NCBI RefSeq assembly: GCF_009389715.1
Contig: NC_052409.1
Span: forward strand, 5,569,775-5,633,774
Length of the DNA: 64,000 nt
Direction of reading: 5' to 3'
DNA from: Phoenix dactylifera
Lineage: Eukaryota > Streptophyta > Magnoliopsida > Arecales > Arecaceae
Shown piece by piece: positions 10,622-20,773 of the stretch. Numbering within the stretch: position 1 is the stretch's first letter; each line of letters begins with the position of its first letter. The notes beneath the pieces are model-generated. The model searched no databases, was not told the DNA's origin, and saw only the letters and a list, made by a program, of their open reading frames with translations. Position numbers and translations under genes: made by a program.

Positions 10622-11358
10622 TGTTGGGATTACTGGGCACAAAACTCACTGTATCCGGCTTACCAATTAACAATTGGTCTCATTCAGGCATTCCATCAAA
10701 CACATCACAGGCATGAACAGATAAGCACAAAGACACCAAATTTACGTGGTTCGGCAGCAAGTGCCTACATCCACGGGGAGGAGGAACAATCCACTATATC
10801 AATCTTCCCAATAGGGTACAAGCATAGATACATAAGAGCCCAAAATATGAACTGCCAAATGATCACAATAGGAGGCAATATAAAACCAAATATAAAGCAA
10901 GAAACAACCTGATCGGATCACCCTTCTGCAGCCACAATGATAGATCAAAAGTGTAGTATGCAAATCAACCTTTCTACGGCTCCAATGGTAGATCAAATGA
11001 GTTTCAAAAATATACCTTCCCTTGTTGCATTTACTGTAAACAGCAAAGAAGAAAGAGGCTCACGGAAACAGGGAAGTCACAGGAAGAAACCACGGTTGAA
11101 GAAGGGAAGAAGGAAGAAAGCCTCCAGCGAGTGAAGACAAAGGGGAACCCAAGTCGGATGTTGCCAGGAGACCGAGAGCGCACGGGAGGATGAAGAAGAT
11201 GGGTGCGGCGGCTGAAATCCCTTTCACCCTAAAACAAAACAAAACCCTTCATCCCACGGGAAAAGAGGTAACATGTACCTTTTATATAATGAAATGTCAT
11301 TTTGCAAATAGGTCCCTCTCAAAGCCACTATTTGGAGCAAAGTCCAAAATAATCAACA
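10622..11358 (-). repeat. Copia 3' LTR
   Basis: A 737-bp LTR, the same as 15547-16283. It contains the same TATA-like motif at 11278-11288 (minus TATATAAAAGG). It directly abuts the AGAAA target duplication at 10617-10621. Confidence 0.96.
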
Positions 11359-11359
11359 A

Positions 11360-11370
11360 TCCTCCTCCTT
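11360..11370 (-). other. Copia polypurine tract
   Basis: The minus strand reads AAGGAGGAGGA immediately before the 3' LTR, which is where plus-strand DNA synthesis is primed in LTR elements. Confidence 0.8.
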
Positions 11371-11445
11371 GCGACAAATTATGTACCTATCATCAAATAT
11401 GGATTGATAAAATAACCTCTTCCTCACCACAAGCCCGGAAGGGCA

Positions 11446-14400
11446 TTAACAAGTGCTCACACCAATCAAGTTCAGGAAAGTCCTGAACTTGACTGCTGTG
11501 ATTTGTTTAGTGAACATATCAGCCGGATTATGAGCAGTGTAGATTTTCTGAATTCGGACATCACCATTCTCCACCAAATCTCTAATGAAGTGATACCTGA
11601 CATCTATATGCTTAGTGCGTTCGTGATACATCTGATCTCTGGCAAGATGCAAAGCACTTTGACTGTCACAATTAATATCCAAACGGTCCTGCTCGAGACC
11701 CAAATCCTGTACTAGTCCTCTTAACCAAATAGCTTCCTTTGCTGCCTCTGTCAACGCCATATACTCTGCTTCTGTAGTAGACAAAGCAACTGTAGGCTGC
11801 AAAGTAGCCTTCCAACTGACTGCACAACCAGAGAGAGTAAATACATATCCGGTTAACGACCTCCTCCTGTCCAAATCACTAGCATAATCTGAATCAGAAA
11901 ATTCTGTAATAGTGCAATTACTCTGTACGGAGAATACCAATCCCAAATTGGAAGTGCCTTTTAGATATCTAAGTATCCATTTCACAGCTGACCAGTGAGC
12001 CTTTCCAGGCTTATCCATGTATCTGCTTACTATGCTTACTGCCTGTGAAATATCAGGTCGAGTGCAGACCATTGCATACATGATGCTACCTACTGCACTT
12101 GCATATGGCACTCTGGACATATATCTCTCCTCATCCTCAGTCTGGGGACAGAGTGTGGCAGATAATTTGAAATGACTGGCAAAAGGAGTAGTGACTGGCT
12201 TGACTGTGGACATACCAAATCTATCCAAGACTTTCTTAATATATCCATGCTGAGTAAGAAAAAGTCTACCCAACTGCCTGTCACGACTGATCTCCATCCC
12301 AAGTATTTTCTTTGCCGGTCCAAGATCCTTCATCTCAAATGCAGTACTGAGCTCAGCTTTCAGATTTTGGATGATTGATATATCCTTGGCTGCTATCATC
12401 ATATCATCCACATACAGTAATAAGTAACAAAAGGATCCATCTGAAAACCGCTGGTGATATACGCAACTATCATATGGAGATCTGTTGTATCCATGGTCGA
12501 CCATAAACTTATCAAATTTGCGATACCACTGTCTTGGAGACTGCTTGAGACCATATAATGATCTCTTGAGGAAACATACATGATCTTCCTTGTCTGGAAC
12601 CTCAAAACCAGGTGGTTGTTGCATATAAATCTGTTCCTCTAAATCACCGTGAAGAAAAGCTGTTTTAACATCTAGCTGTTCCAGCTCTAAATTCTGAGAA
12701 ACAACTAAGGCAAGCAACACACGAATAGAAGAGTGTTTAACTACAGGAGAAAATATTTCCTTATAGTCAATTCCCTCCCGTTGACAATAGCCCTTAGCTA
12801 CTAACCTGGCCTTATATCTTAACTCCTGATGACTGGCTCCCTCTTTATTCTTGAAGATCCATTTGCAGCCTATTGCCTTCTTGCCCTCTGGTAATCTGAC
12901 TAATTTCCAATTCTGATTCTTCTCTAAAGATTGTAATTCTTCAACCATAGCCATGGTCCATTGTTCAGCCTGCGGACAACTAATAGCCTCCTGATATGTG
13001 GTCGGCTCATCACCAATAGTGTCTGCAATGCTCAGAGCATAATAAACTAACCCAGCACAAGCTGAATCCTCAAAACCATACCTTTGTAGTGTTCTGATCT
13101 GACGCCTGGGTCTACGAGTGGCAATGCTATCAATCTGATCCTGACCTTCTATGGTAACCTCCTCCTGAGTCTGTATCTCTACATTTGTCTGCTGTTGCTG
13201 CTCATTCAGAATTAAAGTATCTTCATTTGCCTGCTGCTGTGATCTGATAGTCTGATCAATATTCATAACAGTCCTATTTATCTGATCCTGACCCTGATCT
13301 CTCTCAGAAGAACTTGGCTGTAGCTGCCTTAAAGGAGTAGCTATCTCATGAAATGTCACATCCCTACTGACTAAAAAACCTTGGGATCCAGGCTCTGTGC
13401 ACCATAATCTGTAGCCTTTTACCCCAGATGCGTATCCTAGAAATACGCACTTCTTAGCCCTAGGGTCCAACTTTCCATCTCTTACATGTGCATAAGCTGG
13501 ACACCCAAAGACTCTGAGTACTGAATAGTCTGCAGGTTTTTCTGTCCACATTTCTTCCAGAGTTTTCATGCCCAATGCTGATGCTGGAGATCGGTTTATA
13601 ATGTAGCAGGCTGTGTGAGCGGCCTCTGCCCAAAAATCTCTAGTTAATCCAGAACTAGATAGCATAGATCTGACTCTCTCAATTAGTGTGCGATTCATGC
13701 GTTCTGCCACACCATTCTGTTGAGGTGTACCCACTGTGGTTCTATGTCTGACAATACCCTCTAATTTGCAAAAGTCATTAAACTCAGTAGAACAGAATTC
13801 TAATCCATTGTCAGTTCGGAAGGTTTTCAACTTCCTATCAGTATGCCTCTCGACCATAGCCTTCCACTTCTTGAATGTGTCAAACACATCACTCTTATTT
13901 CTGATAGTGTATATCCAGACTTTGTGGGAGTAGTCATCAATAAAAGTGAGTAAATACCTAGATCCACCCTTGGATGTAATTGGGGCTGGTCCCCATAGGT
14001 CAGAATGAATATAATCTAATATACCAGCTGTCCTGTGCACGCCTGTAGAAAAGCTGACCCTGTGTTGTTTTCCGAACACACAATGCTCACAGAATCCAAG
14101 TGCACCAACCTTCTGACCACTTAGCAAACCACGTCTGCTCAGCTCCTGTAAACCCTTGTCTGAGATGTGGCCCAATCTCTGATGCCACAGGTGTGTCAAC
14201 TGCTCAGTAGAAGACTGTACTGCTGAAGCCTGTCCAACTATTGTATTACCATCCAAATAGTAAAGGGTCCCACACAATTTTCCTTTCAGTAAAGTCAATA
14301 CTCCTTTATTGATAGTTATTGATCCTCTACCCCATCTGCCCTCGAAACCTGCACTATCGAAAGCATGTACTGAGAGAAGGTTTCTCTTTAGTTGAGGAAC

Positions 14401-15531
14401 ATATCTGACATCGTCCAAAGTCACTACAGTGTTTGCATTAGATTTAATTTGAACTATACCAACACCTTCCACTTTGCAAATACCATCATCTCCAAGATGA
14501 ACGGTGCCCCCCTCACATGATCTAAAAGAAGAGAACCATTCCTTATGAGGTGTCATGTGGAAAGATGCTCCAGAGTCCACAATCCAAGTATCAGGATGAC
14601 TGACACTGCAAGCAGCTGTAAATACTGCATCATTATCATTACTGTTGTGACCTGCTGATGAAACTGCAACCGTTGCCGAATCTGAGACGGTTCCTTTATC
14701 CTTTTGTTCCCTCTCTTTCTTAGACTGTAGTAGTCTACATTCTGATTTCCAGTGGCCTGGCTTCTTACAATAGTGACAAACACCTGGTCTTCTAGACCTA
14801 GACTTTGATCTGGTTTTGGATTTGCTTCTACCTTGTCCACCTTTCTTCTGCTCATCTCTACCTCTAACTATAAGTCCTTGAGCTGGAGTCTGAACTTGAT
14901 GTTGTAACTGTACTTTCAATCTAAGCTCATTGGATAACAAAGTAGCTTCTACTTCTTCAAGACTTATTGTCTCCTTTCCATAGAGCATAGTAGTAGTAAT
15001 ATGCTCAAAGGACTTAGGCAATGAGTAGATAAGGATCAAAGCCTTGTCTTCTTCATCTACTTCAACACCAATATTTGATAAATCAAGTAGGAGCTTATTA
15101 TACTCATCCAAGTGATCTTTGAGTGAAGTCCCTTCTGCCATACGAAATGTGTGCAATTTTTCCCTCAAGTACAATCTATTAGTAAGGGATTTTGCCATAT
15201 ATAGACTCTCCAATTTTTCCCATACTCCCTTAGCTGTATCAAGATCCACAACATTTCGCAGGACTTTATCACTCAAACCCGAAAACAAAGTTCCTAGTGC
15301 TCTCTCATTAATCTCTTCTTTAACAGCCTCATTATCTCCTGGGATTGCATCCATACCCTTGAGGGCTTTTGCTACACCCTCCTTAACCAACAGGTATTTC
15401 ATTCTTACCTTCCATAGTGAGAAGTCCCCTGTGCCATCAAATACAGCCACTTCATGCCTTATGGTAGTGGAATGTGAAACAGAAGCCGAATCGTTAGCCC
15501 TAGATGAATTTTGTTGCCCAACAGTAGCCAT
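11446..15531 (-). CDS. Copia gag-pol polyprotein, 1361 aa, intact
   Basis: A single open frame encodes all functions in copia order. A gag (UBN2-type) region covers roughly residues 25-215. A CCHC zinc knuckle CHYCKKPGHWKSEC lies near 247-260, and the aspartic protease core WIVDSGASFHM near 320. The GAG-pre-integrase LWHQRLGH and a CEHC..GK motif follow, then the integrase core with HSDLWGP (near 509), FRTDNGLEF and a PQQNGVAERMNRT segment. Reverse transcriptase has the YVDDMM box near 1040, and RNase H has DSDYASD (near 1213) and STTEAEYMAL. The start chosen is ATG 15529-15531, one base beyond the primer binding site. The frame also extends 12 codons further to an ATG at 15565-15567, but that one lies inside the LTR and primer site. 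No frameshift or stop separates gag from pol. It may supply proteins for element movement; expression is not shown. Confidence 0.96.
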   Translation of the reverse strand: MATVGQQNSSRANDSASVSHSTTIRHEVAVFDGTGDFSLWKVRMKYLLVKEGVAKALKGMDAIPGDNEAVKEEINERALGTLFSGLSDKVLRNVVDLDTAKGVWEKLESLYMAKSLTNRLYLREKLHTFRMAEGTSLKDHLDEYNKLLLDLSNIGVEVDEEDKALILIYSLPKSFEHITTTMLYGKETISLEEVEATLLSNELRLKVQLQHQVQTPAQGLIVRGRDEQKKGGQGRSKSKTRSKSRSRRPGVCHYCKKPGHWKSECRLLQSKKEREQKDKGTVSDSATVAVSSAGHNSNDNDAVFTAACSVSHPDTWIVDSGASFHMTPHKEWFSSFRSCEGGTVHLGDDGICKVEGVGIVQIKSNANTVVTLDDVRYVPQLKRNLLSVHAFDSAGFEGRWGRGSITINKGVLTLLKGKLCGTLYYLDGNTIVGQASAVQSSTEQLTHLWHQRLGHISDKGLQELSRRGLLSGQKVGALGFCEHCVFGKQHRVSFSTGVHRTAGILDYIHSDLWGPAPITSKGGSRYLLTFIDDYSHKVWIYTIRNKSDVFDTFKKWKAMVERHTDRKLKTFRTDNGLEFCSTEFNDFCKLEGIVRHRTTVGTPQQNGVAERMNRTLIERVRSMLSSSGLTRDFWAEAAHTACYIINRSPASALGMKTLEEMWTEKPADYSVLRVFGCPAYAHVRDGKLDPRAKKCVFLGYASGVKGYRLWCTEPGSQGFLVSRDVTFHEIATPLRQLQPSSSERDQGQDQINRTVMNIDQTIRSQQQANEDTLILNEQQQQTNVEIQTQEEVTIEGQDQIDSIATRRPRRQIRTLQRYGFEDSACAGLVYYALSIADTIGDEPTTYQEAISCPQAEQWTMAMVEELQSLEKNQNWKLVRLPEGKKAIGCKWIFKNKEGASHQELRYKARLVAKGYCQREGIDYKEIFSPVVKHSSIRVLLALVVSQNLELEQLDVKTAFLHGDLEEQIYMQQPPGFEVPDKEDHVCFLKRSLYGLKQSPRQWYRKFDKFMVDHGYNRSPYDSCVYHQRFSDGSFCYLLLYVDDMMIAAKDISIIQNLKAELSTAFEMKDLGPAKKILGMEISRDRQLGRLFLTQHGYIKKVLDRFGMSTVKPVTTPFASHFKLSATLCPQTEDEERYMSRVPYASAVGSIMYAMVCTRPDISQAVSIVSRYMDKPGKAHWSAVKWILRYLKGTSNLGLVFSVQSNCTITEFSDSDYASDLDRRRSLTGYVFTLSGCAVSWKATLQPTVALSTTEAEYMALTEAAKEAIWLRGLVQDLGLEQDRLDINCDSQSALHLARDQMYHERTKHIDVRYHFIRDLVENGDVRIQKIYTAHNPADMFTKQITAVKFRTFLNLIGVSTC

Positions 15532-15532
15532 A

Positions 15533-15544
15533 GCTCTGATACCA
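15533..15544 (-). other. Copia primer binding site (initiator tRNA-Met)
   Basis: The minus strand reads TGGTATCAGAGC, complementary to the 3' end of plant initiator methionine tRNA and typical of Ty1/copia elements. It starts two bases from the 5' LTR end. The polyprotein ATG begins one base after it, so the leader is almost absent. Confidence 0.93.
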
Positions 15545-15546
15545 AT

Positions 15547-16283
15547 TGTTGGGATTACTGGGCACAAAACTCACTGTATCCGGCTTACCAATTAACAATT
15601 GGTCTCATTCAGGCATTCCATCAAACACATCACAGGCATGAACAGATAAGCACAAAGACACCAAATTTACGTGGTTCGGCAGCAAGTGCCTACATCCACG
15701 GGGAGGAGGAACAATCCACTATATCAATCTTCCCAATAGGGTACAAGCATAGATACATAAGAGCCCAAAATATGAACTGCCAAATGATCACAATAGGAGG
15801 CAATATAAAACCAAATATAAAGCAAGAAACAACCTGATCGGATCACCCTTCTGCAGCCACAATGATAGATCAAAAGTGTAGTATGCAAATCAACCTTTCT
15901 ACGGCTCCAATGGTAGATCAAATGAGTTTCAAAAATATACCTTCCCTTGTTGCATTTACTGTAAACAGCAAAGAAGAAAGAGGCTCACGGAAACAGGGAA
16001 GTCACAGGAAGAAACCACGGTTGAAGAAGGGAAGAAGGAAGAAAGCCTCCAGCGAGTGAAGACAAAGGGGAACCCAAGTCGGATGTTGCCAGGAGACCGA
16101 GAGCGCACGGGAGGATGAAGAAGATGGGTGCGGCGGCTGAAATCCCTTTCACCCTAAAACAAAACAAAACCCTTCATCCCACGGGAAAAGAGGTAACATG
16201 TACCTTTTATATAATGAAATGTCATTTTGCAAATAGGTCCCTCTCAAAGCCACTATTTGGAGCAAAGTCCAAAATAATCAACA
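15547..16283 (-). repeat. Copia 5' LTR
   Basis: A 737-bp LTR with TG/CA ends. No difference from the 3' LTR was seen by eye. It abuts the AGAAA duplication at 16284-16288. Confidence 0.96.
16203..16213 (-). promoter_or_regulatory. TATA box in the copia 5' LTR
   Basis: The minus strand reads TATATAAAAGG about 70 bases into the LTR. This is a strong TATA-box match and the likely core promoter of the element. Confidence 0.6.
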
Positions 16284-16288
16284 AGAAA

Positions 16289-16693
16289 TTTGCCAGTGGG
16301 AAGAATCAAACTTCCGCATCATTCTACCATACTGTTACGGTAGTATAATTAAATGTGTTAAATATATATCATCCTTAAAATGCTCGTAAAACGTTTATAA
16401 GCCTATTTGTTTTTGGTAAAATCAGATCTTATTTATACCAATTTAGAGAAAAAGCCATCTGTGTGAATTAAAAAATAAAATGTGTGAAAAATCAATAGAA
16501 ATATTTGACATAGTAGTCCAAAAAATAGTTTTAATATGATTGGCCATATATGTTACCATCCAATTAGCAACATTATTAGTTTGCCTAAAAATATATATTA
16601 GCTCCTAAGAAAGCAGAGCAGAAACCATTCTCCAACAATCATATATTAATGGATGGAAAGTTTCAAAAATTAGTTGGTTTAATAACCACCTGA
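16289..16693. other. Spacer right of the copia element
   Basis: AT-rich sequence with no gene signature. It was contiguous with the sequence left of 10617 before the copia insertion. Confidence 0.4.
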
Positions 16694-16966
16694 TCACTTG
16701 TTAACAAGTACCCTACAAGAATTAATAATATGGGATGCCTTAAGGTGCTTCGTCACATATATCAGATCTTCCAAAACAACACGCAATTCCACCATTGGTA
16801 TTGTTGTGTCAAAATGTTTAATTCTACATGCTGCCATTGATGCACCATTTGAGTTTTTAATAATAAATTTGGATCCTCCGAATTTATCTTTATCGAGAAC
16901 ATTACCATCAAAATTGATCTTGAGAAAACAGAAGCACGATGGCGCCCAAAATTTATAAGCCTTCAT
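16694..16966 (-). pseudogene. RNase H-like (RVT_3) fragment of a LINE
   Basis: A 90-residue minus-strand frame reads CFLKINFDGNVLDKDKFGGS, then FIIKNSNGASMAACRIKHFD and PMVELRVVLEDLIYVTKHLK. This is the start of the RNase H-like domain used by plant LINEs (F-L-K-I-N-F-D-G, then G...F-I-I-x-N, then E-L-R). The DSA and D-W-x-A parts are missing or decayed. It diverges from the LINE copies near 1.2 and 32 kb and probably belongs to another lineage. Confidence 0.65.
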
Positions 16967-19290
16967 GATGCATTTCTGTATTAGTCTATACCCATATAAA
17001 ATGCAAGGCAGAAATCTTGACTTTTTAATTACTTTGCTAATAAACCCATTTCAAGATTCTTTATATATAATACCATGCTCCTAATCCACCAAATCTATGG
17101 ATAATTGGTAACTCACTATTTTTATGATTTTATAACCAAAAAGTCCCCATCTTATCATGTGCGTATCACCCTACGAGGTGCGTCACTTCCTTGGTTATAA
17201 TGCTAACATGTATTTTAAAAAATAATAATAGGCTCACGATCGTAACCTAACTTAGAATTCTTCTATGGATCTCCCTACCTAAGAATGTTCTCTCGATAAC
17301 TTTTTCTTTCGTCATCAGAACTTATCCTACAACCGCACCAAGAGACCTATCCAAATGCACCCAAGTCAGAATTCGCTGCATGGTCTATTCTCGGGCCGAC
17401 CTAAGATTAGTCCACGTCGGTGAAAGGTGGTGGGCCACAGGAGATGAAAGTTCATAGACCCAAAGTTCGGACGCCCACAGGCCAAGTACGTACACAGACC
17501 AAAGTATTGGTTTGCGCCGTTCTATATTAGACTAGAGTTGTAAATTAGCTAAGAATAAAGCTTAGGTCTAAAAATAGGGCCTAAATAAATTTTAAGGCTA
17601 GGTTATGTCGGTGCTTGGCTCGACCCAGACATGGCCCAAAGCTTGAGCCTGTAGCCTGAATTCGTTATTAGGATTTAGTCTTTTGGGTCGAGCCCGAGCA
17701 TTTTAGACGAATTGATTCAACCGGATCAATTTGGGCCAGGCCTAGTCGTGCGACTCAAATGGGTCTATTAAGGTAGGGTCCAATTGGACCTTGCCTTGGG
17801 AAAGGGCTTAGGTTACGATTTAGAAAACAATTTCATGTCTAAGCCTAGTCTGAAGCCCGAAAAACTTTTTGGGCCGATCATGCACCGACTTGTTTCTAAT
17901 CCTAGCTATGGTGCAAAAAAGGTGTACCACTTGAGCTTCTAAGCTTACATTTCGAAATAAAACTCTTATGAGGATGTTTGGTTGCAGAATAAGTAGGGGG
18001 CCCTCCAAATGAGTTGACATTTTTGCCAAATACCAAAAGAGGTCATGGAATAATTGCTTATATCATGTGGGTATAAGTGGGTCTACACGGCATAAGTCTA
18101 TTCCACCAAAATAGTGGAACCAATTTATACACCATAGCAGGCTTGCTCATGTTCCTTGAATTATCCTTCTATCTTTATCATCTTATAAAATGAAAAGAGT
18201 AAGAGGATAGTAGGTCCTTATCATAAAATCCAAACTATCGCGAAATTCAGTGTCCATTAATATTTCTTATTTCCTTTGCTTATCCATTTAACCGAACACT
18301 AAAATGGTCGTATTTTGCAGAATGAGTTGATCCCTTCAATAGTATAAGAAATATTCATTTCAAAATTTATTCTGCTACCAAACACCTCTGAATGGTTTAG
18401 GTCATTTGGCTCGCTATTCTTTTGAACGGCAGATCTTCCACAATCCAAGTTGCATAAAGTTCCTACAGTCAATACATGTGGCAGATTTTAATAAAACAAA
18501 CAAACATCTTGGTGAGATTTCTGTTTCCTATTAAAACTCTCACTTACACAATCGATAGGAATGTGCCATATTAATCAATTGAAATGCGACTGCTAAGGTT
18601 GTAGAGGAGCACTCTTATTTTTCCCTGTCGAAGACCCCACTACAAAAATCCTGAAAGGGGTTTCTGCCTACTTGGCTATGAAGAGGTGCAACGTTAGTTC
18701 CTCTTATTCTTCTTCATCCTTTCTTGGAAAATCTCGACATTTGCGAGGCTAAAGTGTGGTCTTTCCCAGCTTTCCACACTTTCAAAGAGGCGGAATCAAT
18801 CTGCTGACTACCTCGCCAATTTGAGTTTTGCATCGCCTTCTCCTCAACGCCATGGTTGTACTGCGAATTTTCTCAACTCAGCTTTGGTCTCTGGCTCAGA
18901 CTGATGCATCAAGAAGGAAAAAAAAGAAAACAAGTGCATGTAATTAAATACAGAGTAGCTGCAGAGAGAAACGTGATCCGGTCATGAGATTTACAAGTTA
19001 ATTATGTTACTGTTATAGTTCTGGCACACCAAATAATATTTCTTGCTACAAGAATACATCCAAACATCTTTGTATTATTCATTTTTCTCACTGAATTATT
19101 CATTTACCACACCAAATAATATTTCTTGCTGATAAAAAGAAGAAAGTGAATCCTGTTGCACAAGGTGACTTCCTCAAATCTGTATCAGAGAGTAAAATCA
19201 CACAAGATCTTTATTACCAAAGACTAAGCAAGCAGCCACCTCCGGAGGGACATCTTTACCGTCCTTGGGAAAAGTGAACAGTGTCGATAT
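16967..19290. other. Spacer with no recognisable gene
   Basis: Mixed AT-rich sequence. Around 17380-17900 it is somewhat richer in GGCCC/GGGCC motifs. No coding or RNA feature could be supported on either strand. Confidence 0.35.
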
Positions 19291-19299
19291 CAGAAGCTG

Positions 19300-20010
19300 G
19301 GCTGTGGTGATGCACAACTAAACTTCTACAAGGCACCACATATCTATTGCAAATCCAACAGATATGCTGATTGGTTAGCTAGAGATAGATTGCCGAAATC
19401 TTTTGCTTTTTTGTACTTCCCAATCTACTCCACTTCGTGTTGCAATGGAGTTTTCTGATGCAACTATTGAAGGATTTGACTACAATCTGTGAAGGAACTG
19501 GACCAGCACTCATGATCAATTTAAAACAATTTGGAAAGTTTCGACGATTGGAAGCACATCTGCTACAGGCTTTTTATTGAGGGATGAGTTGTTGAGTATG
19601 GTAGGTGCAGGTGCTACAAAACTTCTTCCTTGCTCAGTGCCAGAAGCCAAATCTTGATGTGCTTGGGAAAGTTGCTATTAAGGTACTCAAATATAATCAA
19701 ATCTAGTTAGAAATCTGGTTGCTGTTAAGCCGGATGAATAGAAGCACAGGTCTCTCTAAAAGCCATCATCTTCGTCATGACATTTGGAGTTGCAGGATAA
19801 TATGCATCTACTTCACAACCTCCCACAACTTTTGGAGAGGGTAACCAAACAGTTGATTGGCTGGCTTATGTTGGTCGCAGCGACAATCTATTATTTGAGG
19901 ATAATCACTCCCTTCCTCTCTTAGGACTACTTCTATTTTTGCTGATTTATGTCGCAGCGCGTATTCTGGATTTTTTTTTTCTCGACATCTTTCAGATTTG
20001 CTGATGAACA
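19300..20010 (+). pseudogene. Probable RNase H-like LINE debris (two pieces)
   Basis: Near 19325-19410 one frame reads FYKAPHIYCKSNRYADWLAR, and near 19815-19900 another reads FGEGNQTVDWLAYVGRSD. Both resemble the closing helix of the plant LINE RNase H-like domain (R-E-x-N-x-x-A-D-W-L-A). Surrounding frames are broken, and no upstream reverse transcriptase was recognised. Low-confidence remnants. Confidence 0.4.
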
Positions 20011-20773
20011 CTTTAATGACCAGCTGATAATTATCTCATTCGGATATGTAATCAAACATTGCAGCAGCAACTTGATCAATTGGTGCACAAAATGAAACTA
20101 ATTAAAACATGAAATGAATCTCTTTGATCAATAGAGCATTTACAAAATCATGCAAATATTGTGCTGTCTAATTTTAGAGAGATTAGAAAAACAGCAGGGG
20201 AATCACCTCACATTTCATCGAGAAGATGAAACGAGGGCGAATAAAAAGAGCAACAGCTTTTCTACCTGCAGATTGAAGAAATCGCCAAGTGATAGCGCCA
20301 GTTAAAATCTGCAATTACACAGTTCCAATATGCTATCAGTAAACATCATGACTGGGAGAACCGGGAACAAACAAAAATCATTTCCTACGGCTTGATACAC
20401 CTATTGGGTACTTCGGCATACTTTTCTGCCACTGGAAGTTCATATAAACATGATTCTCTTGAGAGATACTGTTGATGATTACCAAAAACTTACAAAAGAC
20501 ATACCCTTGAACATCAATTAGATGCTAAATGCAACAACTTTTTTTGAAACCATCTGTTCGCTTCCACTAGTAATAGGTAGCATGCACATAAACAAGATTC
20601 TGTATTGGAGAGTAAAGAACAAAACTTGAATTATGTTATTTCTATACAAGAATAAACTGACCAGCCTGACAAGTTCCAGCTTATACCTCTTCCTCAAATG
20701 CTTTCCGTTGATGAGTTTTGCACCGATCCATCTCTTTGCTAACTGCATTCTACTCGATTTGTTTGTTCACAAG

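Larger units (their letters stand above)
10622..16283 (-). mobile_element. Complete Ty1/copia LTR retrotransposon (Tnt1/Tork type)
   Basis: The element is 5662 bp on the minus strand, so its 5' LTR is 15547-16283 and its 3' LTR 10622-11358. LTRs run TGTTGATT...AATCCCAACA and are each 737 bp. By eye they are identical along their length. A perfect 5-bp target duplication AGAAA flanks it (10617-10621 and 16284-16288). A primer binding site complementary to initiator tRNA-Met (TGGTATCAGAGC, 15533-15544) lies two bases inside the 5' LTR, and a polypurine tract lies next to the 3' LTR. One uninterrupted polyprotein fills the interior. Identical LTRs and an open frame mean a very recent insertion that may be autonomous. 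The Tork/Tnt1 assignment comes from the look of the gag and pol regions and would need a tree. Confidence 0.97.
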
